Positions 15,004-23,684 of a DNA stretch of 52,046 nt are shown here, one piece after another. A program made the position numbers and the translations under genes. The notes beneath the pieces were generated by a model, which had not been told where the DNA came from, did not search any database, and worked only from the letters and a program-made list of their open reading frames with translations. Source of the stretch: Pontibacter ummariensis (GTDB lineage: Bacteria; Bacteroidota; Bacteroidia; Cytophagales; Hymenobacteraceae); assembly GCF_900188175.1 (NCBI RefSeq), contig NZ_FZOQ01000033.1:1-52046 (forward strand), written 5' to 3'. Each line of letters begins with the position of its first letter. Within the stretch, counting starts at the first letter, position 1.

Positions 15004-15316
15004 ATTTTACCTTGTTAATAGAGAACTCTACTTTTCTGCCAGTTTGTTTAAGCCTGTACTCAATTACTTGTTGCCAGCTTTCGCCTCGCCGGCTAGGCCC
15101 TACTTTTCTCCTTGATGAGAAAAAGAGAGGGCCCCTACCCCCGTAAGCAAAAGAATCAAGACGATTTTGAATCGAGGGCCCCTTCCCCCACTCGCTAAAC
15201 GCTCAAACAAAAAATCGTCGTTTGTGCACCTAGACAAGCTTGCCTGAAAATCCTTTTGCGAAGATTTTCCTTTTTCTGCCGGACAGGGGCGAATCTCTTG
15301 CACACTACATAAAAGT
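15004..15316. repeat. Repeat-like insertion between paaA and paaB
   Basis: There is no convincing gene in this gap. It holds a direct repeat of GAGGGCCCCT(A/T)CCCCC at 15127-15142 and 15174-15189, and an inverted GACGATTTT/AAAATCGTC pair near 15161 and 15211. An open frame across it, extending antisense-like into paaA's 3' end, reads as RFKIVLILLLTGVGALSF, the kind of translation that dispersed Bacteroidota repeats give. Calling it a dispersed element is inference; only internal repeats are visible here. Confidence 0.5.
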
Positions 15317-16264
15317 CTAAGCTGCTTTTTCGCGCTGTGCTCTTTTCTCGGCGTGGGCCAGGGCGGCTTCCCGTACCCAGGCGCCTTCTTCATGCGCTTG
15401 CACACGGGTCTGGATGCGCTGCTTGTTGCAGGGGCCATTGCCTTTTACCACGTTCCAGAACTCCTCCCAGTCCACTTCGCCATAGTCGTAGCCCTGCTTT
15501 TCCTCGTTCCACTTCAGGTCTTTGTCCGGCACCGTCAGGCCCAGGAACTCGGCTTGTGGCACCATCATGTCTACGAAGCGCTGCCGCAGTTCGTCGTTGG
15601 TAAAGCGTTTGATCTTCCAGCGCATAGACTGCGCAGTGTTCGGCGACTCGTCGTCCTTCGGGCCGAACATCATCAGCGTGGGCCACCACCAGCGGTTAAA
15701 GGCCTCCTGCGCCATCTTCTTCTGCTCTGGTGCTCCATTGCACAGCGTCATCATGATCTCAAAGCCCTGGCGCTGGTGAAAGCTTTCCTCCTTACACACC
15801 CGCACCATGGCACGGGCGTACGGGCCGTAAGAGGTACGGCAGAGCGGCACCTGGTTCATGATGGCAGCCCCATCTACTAACCAGCCAATTGCCCCAATAT
15901 CGGCCCAGGAAAGGGTTGGGTAATTAAAAATGCTCGAGTACTTGGCCTTCCCAGAATGAAGGTCCGCAATCATCTGATCACGTGAAGCACCCAGCGTTTC
16001 GGCAGCGCTGTACAGATACAGGCCATGGCCTGCCTCGTCCTGCACTTTGGCCAATAAAATGGCCTTCCGCTTGAGAGAAGGAGCCCGTGTGATCCAGTTG
16101 CCCTCCGGCAGCATGCCCACGATCTCGGAATGGGCGTGCTGCGAGATCTGGCGGATCAGGGTTTTGCGGTAAGCGTCCGGCATCCAATCCTTTGGCTCTA
16201 TGCGTACCTCCCGCGCTATCTTCTCCTCAAACTGTTCCTCTAAATTTATGTCTACTGTATCCAT
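15317..16264 (-). CDS. paaA: PaaA: phenylacetyl-CoA epoxidase catalytic subunit
   Basis: This is the diiron subunit that epoxidises the aromatic ring of phenylacetyl-CoA. Metal-ligand motifs are visible in KVQDEAGHGLYLYSAAE and CKEESFHQRQGFEIM. The C-terminus (NGPCNKQRIQTRVQAHEEGA) is typical. The ATG at 16262-16264 (315 aa) is preferred because GAAGAAA lies just upstream and the length fits the family; an ATG 51 bases earlier overlaps paaE. The gap to the paaE stop is 40 bases. Confidence 0.96.
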   Translation of the reverse strand: MDTVDINLEEQFEEKIAREVRIEPKDWMPDAYRKTLIRQISQHAHSEIVGMLPEGNWITRAPSLKRKAILLAKVQDEAGHGLYLYSAAETLGASRDQMIADLHSGKAKYSSIFNYPTLSWADIGAIGWLVDGAAIMNQVPLCRTSYGPYARAMVRVCKEESFHQRQGFEIMMTLCNGAPEQKKMAQEAFNRWWWPTLMMFGPKDDESPNTAQSMRWKIKRFTNDELRQRFVDMMVPQAEFLGLTVPDKDLKWNEEKQGYDYGEVDWEEFWNVVKGNGPCNKQRIQTRVQAHEEGAWVREAALAHAEKRAQREKAA

Positions 16265-16304
16265 GGTTTCTTCAAATAAAAAGTCTGTTTGTTTTCGAGA
16301 GGGA

Positions 16305-17381
16305 TTACTGGTCAAAGTCCACCACCACCTTTTCGGTGAGTGGCCGCGACTGGCAGGTTAGCACGTAGCCCGCCTGCACTTCGTCCGGCTCCAGGGAATA
16401 GTTTACGTCCATTTCCACCTCACCCTCCGTCACCCGGGCACGGCAAGTACTGCACACCCCGCCTTTGCAGGAATAAGGGAGATCAGCCCCCCGGTCAATC
16501 GCCGCATCCAGGATGGTTTTACCATAGTAGGACATCTCCATGTTCAGCACAGCCCCATCCAGTTTTACGGTTACCTGGCTCATTTTGTCATCCTCCCCGG
16601 CCGGTCGCTCCTTCGCTGCTTTATTCTTCTGGCCGCTTTCGCCTGTCGTGAAAAGCTCGTAGTGGATCTTTCTGGTAGCTACCCCTGCTTCTGTCAGGGC
16701 GTCTTTCACCCCGAAAATCATTTCTTCCGGACCGCAGATAAAGCACTCATCTATTTCCTCCGGTTTGATAAGCTTTTGCAGGAAAAGCTGTGCTTTCTGC
16801 TTGTCGATACGGCCAAACAGGAGCTCTGCCTCCCCTTGTTCCCGGCTCAGCACGTGATACACGCTCAACCGGTCGAGGTACTTGTTCTTCAACCCCTCAA
16901 TGGCCTCTTTAAAGATGATAGAATTGCGGCCCCGGTTGCCATAGATCAGGCTTACCTGGCTGTGGGGCTCCGTCATCAGAATGGTTTTGATGATAGAGAA
17001 AACAGGGGTAATACCGCTTCCTGCCGCAAAAGCAACGTACTGCTTCTGGTTAGCAGGGTTCAGTTCGGTGAAGAAGCGCCCCATCGGAGGCATTACTTCC
17101 AGCTCCTCCCCTACCTGAAGGCTTTCATTGGCATAGCCGGAAAAACGCCCTGCAGGTACCTTCTTAATAGCTACCCGCCACTCGTTTTCCAAAGGGCTCG
17201 AGCAAATGGAATAGGAACGCCTTAGTTCTTCTCCGTTAATATCTCTCCGGAAGGTCAGGTATTGCCCCTGGGTATAACGGAACGTGTCTTTCAGCTCCTC
17301 AGGCACATCGAGTGCCACCGTCACACAATCGTGCGTCTCTTTGTTAATGCTCTTGATCCTGACTTTATGAAACCTGCTCAT
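16305..17381 (-). CDS. paaE: PaaE: phenylacetyl-CoA epoxidase reductase (FAD, 2Fe-2S)
   Basis: The enzyme passes electrons from NADPH to PaaA. In order it shows an FAD domain (RRSYSICSSP), an NAD(P)-binding domain (AAGSGITPVFSIIKTIL and FICGPEEMI), and a C-terminal plant-type ferredoxin domain with C-x4-C-x2-C (CKGGVCSTC) and a later LTCQSRP. The ATG at 17379-17381 gives 358 aa, the family length; the earlier ATG at 17450 adds an unrelated basic leader. It is the first gene of the operon, which is not the order in E. coli (where paaE is fifth). Confidence 0.95.
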   Translation of the reverse strand: MSRFHKVRIKSINKETHDCVTVALDVPEELKDTFRYTQGQYLTFRRDINGEELRRSYSICSSPLENEWRVAIKKVPAGRFSGYANESLQVGEELEVMPPMGRFFTELNPANQKQYVAFAAGSGITPVFSIIKTILMTEPHSQVSLIYGNRGRNSIIFKEAIEGLKNKYLDRLSVYHVLSREQGEAELLFGRIDKQKAQLFLQKLIKPEEIDECFICGPEEMIFGVKDALTEAGVATRKIHYELFTTGESGQKNKAAKERPAGEDDKMSQVTVKLDGAVLNMEMSYYGKTILDAAIDRGADLPYSCKGGVCSTCRARVTEGEVEMDVNYSLEPDEVQAGYVLTCQSRPLTEKVVVDFDQ

Positions 17382-17521
17382 GTATGATATTCTGCTTTTG
17401 CCTTTGGTGTGATGTTTTACCTGCTTTCTGCAGCGGAGAGGGTTATACACAGGTACGCTGACCTGCGTTTAAAGAACTTCCACTCCATCATAAAGCAAAG
17501 GCAACACCTTCCAACCTTCTA

Positions 17522-17553
17522 CCAATATAAGAAATCCTAGTCTTACTAACAAA
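17522..17553 (-). promoter_or_regulatory. Bacteroidota-type promoter of the paa operon
   Basis: On the minus strand, TTTG (complement of 17550-17553) is followed by 20 bases and then TATATTGG (complement of 17522-17529). This fits TTTG-N19-21-TAnnTTTG at all but one defined position. It points leftward to paaE, with a leader of about 135 bases. Confidence 0.7.
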
Positions 17554-17559
17554 CGTTAG
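17546..17559. promoter_or_regulatory. PaaR-like (TetR family) operator overlapping the -33 element
   Basis: CTAACAAACGTTAG is a pseudopalindrome (CTAAC-N4-GTTAG). It fits the operator I recall for TetR-family PaaR, CNAACG-N2-CGTTNG, at all but one defined position. It covers the TTTG of the paa promoter, so a bound repressor would block transcription until phenylacetyl-CoA accumulates. No paaR gene lies in the window. Confidence 0.55.
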
Positions 17560-18039
17560 GTAGGAAGAATTAATACAGCAGTTCGGGTGCAGGGGTTACA
17601 GGAGAGAGGGGAAGGCAAAAAATGCGACTACCGCTCCGAACTGCCCCGCTTTTAAGAGGCAGGCATTAAAGACGACACAAAAACCAGATCAAGCACGGGC
17701 GCTCCCGCATCGCCAAGGCCTCGAAAAGAAGCTTCCTTTTCTGGTTTGCTTTGGGAGGGACAAAGATTTTTTGGTGGGGATGTAAAAAACTTCCTACTCC
17801 TTGCCCTGTGGGCAACGTACATACCCTTGTTTCAGGTTGACCTCTTGGGATTTAACACAAGCGGAAACCCGTTTTTGGGCAGCAGAAACCAGCAAAAGAA
17901 GACTTCAGCAGCGGGAGTTTTACAGCGGCTCACTTTTATAAATTTGATAAAAATAAAGGAAAAACGAAGAAAATGTAGTATCTATAGGGTGAAACCCATG
18001 TTATAAATACACAAAAGAAGTAAAAATACAGCAAACACT
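17560..18039. other. Non-coding region between paa promoter and ppc
   Basis: An 86-codon plus-strand frame (17746-18006) has no family features and overlaps the ppc promoter; it is probably not translated. An extended hairpin can form between AAACCAGA (about 17682) and TCTGGTTT (about 17740). Confidence 0.5.
17939..17946 (+). promoter_or_regulatory. Bacteroidota -7 element of ppc
   Basis: TAAATTTG matches TAnnTTTG exactly, 94 bases before the ppc ATG. A TTTT at 17918-17921 is the nearest -33-like sequence, with a short 17-base spacer. Confidence 0.5.
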
Positions 18040-20616
18040 ATGGACGGTTCTGCGAACAGCATCCTACAAGTCTACGACAAACAGGTCGGTCTTAAATTCC
18101 AGTTATATAATAGCCTTTTCACGGCGCTTCCCTTCCACCGGGTGGAGCGGACAGGGGTACTCCTCTCTATCTTTCTCTTGCATTGCGAAGAGGGTTATGC
18201 CAAGAAGCAGAGCCCGGCCGAGATCATTGATTCCTTTATAAAACAATATACCTCCTACACCACTGAGCAGGAGAAAATGGACCTTTTGTTCCGCTTCGTA
18301 CAGTATGCCGAGCGGCAGGTCGTATTGTTCGATGCGCTGGAAGACGCCGCCTACCGCGATATCAACGATATGCAGGGCCCTGGAACACTGAAGCACCTGC
18401 AGTCAGAAGTAGTACAGACGCAGAGCCAGGAGCAACTGGCGGAAAAACTGAAGGACTTCTCGGTTCGATTGGTATTAACAGCCCACCCTACCCAGTTCTA
18501 CCCGGCCGAGGTACTGGGCATTATCAACGACTTATCCAAGGCGCTGTTAAAAGACAACGTAACGCAGATCAACAGCTACTTGCGGCAGCTGGGCAAGACC
18601 CCTTTCTTCCGGAATGAGAAACCAACGCCTTATGACGAAGCGGTGAACCTGATCTGGTACCTGGAGAACGTATTTTACCATGCCGCAGGGCAGATCCTGT
18701 CGTACCTCAAAACACAGTTCCCGGAGGAAGTAAGTCCTGAAAACCCTGTGATCCGTTTTGGTTTCTGGCCAGGCGGCGACAGAGACGGCAACCCCTTCGT
18801 GAATGCCAAAACAACAATAAAGGTGGCAGAGGCACTTCGGGGCGGCGCTCTCAAGTCCTATTACCTGGACGTACGGAAGCTAAGAAGACGCCTTACCTTT
18901 AAGGGCGTAGCCAACGTGGTGGTGGAACTGGAGCGAAAGCTTTACAACAACATTTTTGTGCCGGGGCACGGGCTCGACATTACGAAGGAGGAAATCCTCA
19001 GTACCCTTCAGCAGATGAGGCAGACCCTCATCGAGCAGCACAACGGCCTGTTCCAAAACCTGGTAGAGAACCTGCTGCGCAAAGTAGAACTGTTCGGGCT
19101 CTTTTTTGCCAGTCTCGACATCCGGCAGGACAGCTCCGCCCATGCCGAACTGTTGGAAACCATCGTAGAGACAACCTCTGCCCTGCCGAAAGACTTTTTA
19201 GAGCTTTCGGAAGCCGACAAGATAAAGGCCCTGGTACAGGTAAGCGAAGTGCTAGACCCTGCCCTTTTTGACAACGAGCTGCACCGGGACACCTTGGAGA
19301 GCATGGCGGCGATCCGGGAGATACAAAGAACGAACGGCGAGGAAGGCTGTAACCGCTACATCATCAGCCATAGCACCAGCGCCCTGGATGTGATGCAGGT
19401 GTATGGCCTGTTCCTGATGAGCGGCTGGCAAAAGGAAAACCTGACAGTAGACATTGTACCGCTCTTCGAAACCGTAGATGACCTGCGAAACGCAAGGGGC
19501 GTCATGCAGTCACTATACGAAAACGAGACTTACCGACAGCACCTCCTCCAGCGCGGCAATATCCAGACCATTATGCTGGGTTTCTCAGACGGCACCAAGG
19601 ACGGGGGCTATTTGATGGCAAACTGGAGCATCTACAAAGCCAAGGAGGAGTTAACGGCGATCTCCAGGCAGTACGACATAGAAGTGATCTTCTTCGACGG
19701 CAGAGGCGGCCCACCGGCAAGAGGAGGTGGCAGAACACACCAGTTCTATGCTTCCATGGGGCCGAACATTTCCAACAAGGAAATACAGCTCACGATCCAG
19801 GGGCAAACGATCAGCTCTAACTTTGGCACTGAGGATGCTGCCAAGTACAACATAGAGCAGCTCATGCACGCAGGCATACGCAACACGCTTTTTGCCACCA
19901 AAGACGCTGCCCCTACCTCTCAGCAGGAAGAGCTGATGCAACAGTTATCAAACGAGAGCTTTGAGAAGTACACGGCCTTAAAGAACCACCCGAACTTTTT
20001 GGAGTACCTCAACAACGTAAGCCCGTTGCGCTATTACGGGGAGGCTAACATTGGCAGCCGCCCCTCAAAGCGAAAGCCCGGCAAGCTGAATCTGAACGAT
20101 CTGCGCGCCGTGCCTTATGTGGGCTCCTGGAGCCAGCTGAAGCAGAACCTTCCCGGGTATTATGGTGTGGGTACGGCCCTGCAACGCCTGGATGAAGCCG
20201 GCAAATGGGAGGAGATCAGGCAGCTGTACAAGAACTCCCTGTTCTTTAAGACTCTGATGGACAACTGTGAGATGGCCATGACTAAGAGCTTCTTCCCGCT
20301 AACCGCGTTCCTGGCAGAGCACCCCAACTATGCGGAGCTGTGGAACATGATCCACGACGAGTTTGAGCTATCCAAGAGTTATATGCTGAAGCTGACCGGC
20401 GCTGAGGAGCTAATGGCCGACAAGCCTGTTAACAGACTTTCGATCCAGATGCGCCAGCGTATAGAGTTGCCGCTGCTCACAGTACAGCAGTACGGGCTCA
20501 TCAAGCTACGCGAGATGGAAGAGAAGAACCAGCCGACGGATAACAAGTCTAAGTACGAGAAGCTCGTGGTACGCTGCTCGTTCGGCATCATCAACGCAGA
20601 GCGCAACTCAGCTTAA
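18040..20616 (+). CDS. ppc: Phosphoenolpyruvate carboxylase
   Basis: The 858-aa enzyme adds bicarbonate to PEP to make oxaloacetate and refill the TCA cycle. Catalytic motifs are LVLTAHPTQ (His near residue 154), FWPGGDRDGNPFVNAKTT, a GFSDGTKDGGYLMANW block and the glycine-rich FFDGRGGPPARGGGRTH loop. The C-terminus reads IINAERNSA instead of the NTG ending that is conserved in E. coli and plant enzymes and important for activity there; I think this reflects a Bacteroidota branch. It is a single gene with its own promoter and a strong terminator. Confidence 0.96.
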   Translation: MDGSANSILQVYDKQVGLKFQLYNSLFTALPFHRVERTGVLLSIFLLHCEEGYAKKQSPAEIIDSFIKQYTSYTTEQEKMDLLFRFVQYAERQVVLFDALEDAAYRDINDMQGPGTLKHLQSEVVQTQSQEQLAEKLKDFSVRLVLTAHPTQFYPAEVLGIINDLSKALLKDNVTQINSYLRQLGKTPFFRNEKPTPYDEAVNLIWYLENVFYHAAGQILSYLKTQFPEEVSPENPVIRFGFWPGGDRDGNPFVNAKTTIKVAEALRGGALKSYYLDVRKLRRRLTFKGVANVVVELERKLYNNIFVPGHGLDITKEEILSTLQQMRQTLIEQHNGLFQNLVENLLRKVELFGLFFASLDIRQDSSAHAELLETIVETTSALPKDFLELSEADKIKALVQVSEVLDPALFDNELHRDTLESMAAIREIQRTNGEEGCNRYIISHSTSALDVMQVYGLFLMSGWQKENLTVDIVPLFETVDDLRNARGVMQSLYENETYRQHLLQRGNIQTIMLGFSDGTKDGGYLMANWSIYKAKEELTAISRQYDIEVIFFDGRGGPPARGGGRTHQFYASMGPNISNKEIQLTIQGQTISSNFGTEDAAKYNIEQLMHAGIRNTLFATKDAAPTSQQEELMQQLSNESFEKYTALKNHPNFLEYLNNVSPLRYYGEANIGSRPSKRKPGKLNLNDLRAVPYVGSWSQLKQNLPGYYGVGTALQRLDEAGKWEEIRQLYKNSLFFKTLMDNCEMAMTKSFFPLTAFLAEHPNYAELWNMIHDEFELSKSYMLKLTGAEELMADKPVNRLSIQMRQRIELPLLTVQQYGLIKLREMEEKNQPTDNKSKYEKLVVRCSFGIINAERNSA

Positions 20617-20633
20617 ACGACCCAGCCACTTTT

Positions 20634-20675
20634 AAAGAAGAAAGCTGCCTCCAGAGAAGGGCAGCTTTCTTCTTT
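20634..20675 (+). terminator. Terminator of ppc
   Basis: AAAGAAGAAAGCTGCC pairs with GGCAGCTTTCTTCTTT and runs into a T-tract, 18 bases after the ppc stop. Confidence 0.9.
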
Positions 20676-20680
20676 TTTAG

Positions 20681-21068
20681 GCAATTCTCCCTCTCCTGCA
20701 TCTGCCCAGCCAATGCTATGCATTAGCTACCCTTAAAACGAAAGCGGTTGTTCTCTATGGTAAAACAGGGAAGCCGGAGAGGGTGCTGGGCATAGACCTG
20801 GATTTTTCTGAAAGAAAACACTTGGAAAAGGAAAACCTGCAGATGCGCCTGTACCAGCAGATAGCCTTGTTGCTGGCTATCCTGGATGCCCAGGAGGGAA
20901 AGTACGCGACGATGGCCGGGGCATTGGCCACAGTCCGCTTCCAACAAGAGGGATTGGAGTGCTATTATTTCCGCCCGGGTTAAGCTCCTCAGCGGCACGT
21001 TTGCCATCGCCACGGCCCCAACACTGGCGGTGGTTAAAATACCGCTCCAGCATGAACAGCTTTCTTAG
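20681..21068 (+). pseudogene. Relic of a sensor histidine kinase (PAS/PAC end and start of the kinase core)
   Basis: One frame reads VVLYGKTGKPERVLGIDLDF, then SERKHLEKENLQMRLYQQIA and LLLAILDAQE. This looks like the end of a PAC motif and the coiled linker into a kinase dimerisation domain, where relatives continue EEERRRIAEALHNG. Here that motif is split: ESTRR appears in the next frame, MAGAL in the first, and the frame stops at 20981-20983. No ATG opens the segment (only GTG at 20783), and no ATP-binding domain follows. It therefore appears to be a truncated, frameshifted leftover. Confidence 0.5.
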
Positions 21069-21335
21069 CTTTTGCATTGGGGCCACGAAACCCAGTGCAG
21101 TACGTGTATTTACGGAGGCCGGTACTTAATGGTATTCTAGCCCATAAAGTACGTATTATGTCCCCAACAGGCATTCCAAAGAGACCGGAAAGCGTATATA
21201 TGCACAAGTCTTAAGAGTTAAGACCGAGGTAGCCAGGAACAGACTTTGTTTTGTTGCATCGCTCTACCCTTTAAGACACTGGAAGGACCGCCTTTATTTT
21301 TTTGGGTGCTGAATTTAGGCAAAACTTCCTTTACA

Positions 21336-21383
21336 GAAGGGCCAGTGAGACTAACATGATCATGTTGGTACATTGGCCCTTTT
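21336..21383 (-). repeat. Hairpin repeat, copy 2, also a terminator-like stem
   Basis: AAGGGCCA and TGGCCCTT form the outer stem, AACATGATCATGTT the inner palindrome, and TTTTT follows on the plus strand. Its reverse complement matches the hairpin at 2385-2432 over 43 ungapped bases (about 30 identical by eye). No identifiable gene ends just before it. Confidence 0.55.
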
Positions 21384-21432
21384 TAATCCTAACCTGTTCT
21401 ATGGAAGAGCGCGTTAGCTAGTGTACTAAATT

Positions 21433-21624
21433 ATGTTGGAATACGTAAAGACCATCCTGCTGAAAGTAAGCTTCGACAAGATGCTGTTTGAGAAAGAGCT
21501 GCGAAAAGCCTTTAATTACTTAAAAAGAGAAGAACAGCAGCAGCTAAAGCAATGGTGCTACCAGAAGTTTTCAGGAGTTTACCTGTACATTGTGAAAAAA
21601 GCCTTTCTGAACGTGCAGGCATAA
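21433..21624 (+). CDS. Small conserved-looking protein (63 aa), function unknown
   Basis: MLEYVKTILLKVSFDKMLFE begins a largely alpha-helical, Lys/Glu-rich protein with the segment REEQQQLKQWCYQKFSGVYL. The regular helical pattern and balanced composition suggest a real product. I do not recognise a named family and see no signal peptide or binding motif. The neighbours give no hint. Confidence 0.55.
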   Translation: MLEYVKTILLKVSFDKMLFEKELRKAFNYLKREEQQQLKQWCYQKFSGVYLYIVKKAFLNVQA

Positions 21625-21975
21625 GCTGTCTCTCCCAGTTGCGTTACCTCTGTTTTTCTTTAAAAGTCTGCCCCTTTAGGTGCAGCCAGTGGCTAAGTAC
21701 GCCCGCTGCTCCTGTAGCGGGCTCGGACTCACAACTAGCCTCCGTATAGCTGAAAGCAAAAAAGGGCGCTTGCCAGTTGAAGCGGCCGGAGCGGGCTCCG
21801 CTTTAGAAGCGCCTCCCTCCTGAGGTTTAATCCACCGAAGCTGACCTTACCTGTGGCAAGATCTTTTATCGGCCTTCAGCCTTTCTCCAGCTCTTCTTAA
21901 CATAACATAAGCAATAAAAGCTACAACCAAACACCCTAAGGATAAGTTAAAGAAGCATTTAAAAGCGTACCCGGT
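21625..21975. other. GC-rich hairpin region before the DUF2254 gene
   Basis: There is no gene here. A nested structure spans about 21767-21815: the outer arms GGCGCTT/AAGCGCC enclose AAGCGG...CCGCTT with inner GGAGC/GCTCC. A smaller stem (GCCCGCT/AGCGGGC) lies at about 21700-21723. No promoter is evident. Confidence 0.5.
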
Positions 21976-23274
21976 ATGAGGACAGCCAAAGTAAAGTACT
22001 CTTTAAAAAAAATGTTTGAACAGGTTACCACGAGTGTGGCTTTTTACCCTGCCATCACAGCCTTGGGGATGCTGGCAATTGCCTGGGGGGTTACTTACCT
22101 GGATAAGATTTCGATGGGGAAGTCTCTACTGGATGAGGCACCTTTTCTAAAAGTAGAAGACGCCAGTACAGCCCGTAGCCTGCTGTCCTCGCTTCTCACC
22201 GGTCTGATCAGCCTCGTGACCTTTACCTTTGCCATGATCATGATCGTGCTGACGCAGATTACCTCCAGTTTTTCACCCCGGCTCTTGCCGGACCTGCTCA
22301 GAAAAAAGCCGAATCAAGTGGTGATCGGGATTATTATTGGGACCATTCTCTTTACCATTGTGGCACTCAGCAACATTGGCACGCTGCCCGCTGGTCCAAA
22401 AGTCCCTTTGCTTTCCACAATACTGGCTACCTTTTTTGGCGTGGTCAGCCTCCTCACCTTTATCTACTTCATCCATAGAATTTCAAATGAAGTACAGATC
22501 GGGAACATCCTCAACAGCATTTACCGGGCCGCCAGAAACGTGATCGACACTGAGTTGAACAGTGGCAGCTACCACGAGAAGTGGGAAGAGCAGGAAGAAT
22601 TCCACGTGGTAAAGTCCTGGGACTCGGGCTACTTCGATAAGATCACACACAACGAGATCATGAGCGCCTCCAGGAAAAGCGGCCTGAAGGTAAGGGTACT
22701 GAAAGACCAGGGTACTTACCTGCTGAAAGGAGAACCTTTTCTGGAGATAAACAGGCCCCTGGACGAGAAGACGCTGCAACTGCTACAAGAAAACGTACTG
22801 CTCCGGCATCAGGAGATGGTGCAGGAGAACTTCTTGTACGGCTTTAAGCACCTGACCGAGGTAGCCGTGAGGGGCCTAAGCCCCGGTGTTAACGACCCGG
22901 GCACGGCTATACAAGCCATCAATTACCTCATGGACCTGCTGTGCAGGCTACAACAGCTAAAGGGCCAGAAAGTGGTGAAGCACCGAGACGGCACCGCCTG
23001 TATCATTTACGCGCCGGTACCTTTTGAAACAATATTTTATATGTGCACCGCCAGCATCCGGGCCTACTCGTCGAAGGATGTAACGGTGCAGACAACGCTC
23101 GTAAACATGATCAGCAAAATAAAAGCGCGCGATGAGGAGAAAAAGCATACCTGCCTCCTGAAAAAAGAGCTGGCCTCTATCGAAGAGGCCTCGAAGCAGG
23201 AAATGAAAACCCAGGAAGACGTAGATTACATTCAGGCCTTGCTACAGCATGCCCGGGAAGAGCACCAGGGCTAA
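21976..23274 (+). CDS. DUF2254 family membrane protein
   Basis: A 432-aa protein with four predicted membrane helices in the N-terminal half (about residues 22-42, 69-95, 115-135, 146-168). Family-typical text includes SLLSSLLTGLISLVTFTFAM, IVLTQITSSFSPRLLPDLLR and VAVRGLSPGVNDPGTAIQAI. The C-terminal half is soluble and ends in a Lys/Glu-rich helix. The biochemical role of DUF2254 is not established to my knowledge. It stands alone between ppc and gltB. Confidence 0.88.
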   Translation: MRTAKVKYSLKKMFEQVTTSVAFYPAITALGMLAIAWGVTYLDKISMGKSLLDEAPFLKVEDASTARSLLSSLLTGLISLVTFTFAMIMIVLTQITSSFSPRLLPDLLRKKPNQVVIGIIIGTILFTIVALSNIGTLPAGPKVPLLSTILATFFGVVSLLTFIYFIHRISNEVQIGNILNSIYRAARNVIDTELNSGSYHEKWEEQEEFHVVKSWDSGYFDKITHNEIMSASRKSGLKVRVLKDQGTYLLKGEPFLEINRPLDEKTLQLLQENVLLRHQEMVQENFLYGFKHLTEVAVRGLSPGVNDPGTAIQAINYLMDLLCRLQQLKGQKVVKHRDGTACIIYAPVPFETIFYMCTASIRAYSSKDVTVQTTLVNMISKIKARDEEKKHTCLLKKELASIEEASKQEMKTQEDVDYIQALLQHAREEHQG

Positions 23275-23604
23275 CAACCTGTAGCGCAAAGACAGGGCTA
23301 CTGCTCCGGCCATCTGCTTCTGTCCCATGCTCCCACAAACGCCGCTACCTCCCCTGGTGTTTTTTGAAGCTCGCCCCCTCCTACCCGCCCTGGTCCTGTG
23401 CCCGGGCTGCGTACATCTTTGTACTCCTTCCCGTCTTTATGCCTTACGTTTTCTAAAAAAAGTCACAAAACCTGATAATTGTGAAGCTTGCAAGATTGCT
23501 GGTACTCAATAAGTTTAAATTTACATTCCGTTAGTCTTACAGGAACTTTTTTACCGATTTATCAGCTTTAAATGGTCAACTAATACAATATCTGCAACAC
23601 TTAA

Positions 23605-23636
23605 TTTGTTTTTTAGCGATTTCAGTAGTAATTTAT
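23605..23636 (+). promoter_or_regulatory. Candidate gltB promoter
   Basis: TTTG at 23605-23608, a 20-base spacer, then TAATTTAT at 23629-23636. The -33 is consensus and the -7 keeps TAnnTT. It lies 49 bases before the gltB ATG. The remaining 23275-23604 sequence shows nothing further. Confidence 0.45.
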
Positions 23637-23684
23637 GGATTCCTTTACTCGGAAGAGTATCTCTTTAACCTCAGTTTCCATTCG

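Noticed and set aside
15100..15438. 112-codon minus-strand frame across the paaA 3' end
   Set aside because: It overlaps paaA out of frame and continues through repeat DNA; best explained as translation of a repeat.
17746..18006. 86-codon plus-strand frame before ppc
   Set aside because: It overlaps the ppc promoter element and shows no domain.
20783..20983. 66-codon frame with GTG start as a real small protein
   Set aside because: The open frame extends upstream without a start and reads as the end of a PAC motif, so a kinase relic is more likely.
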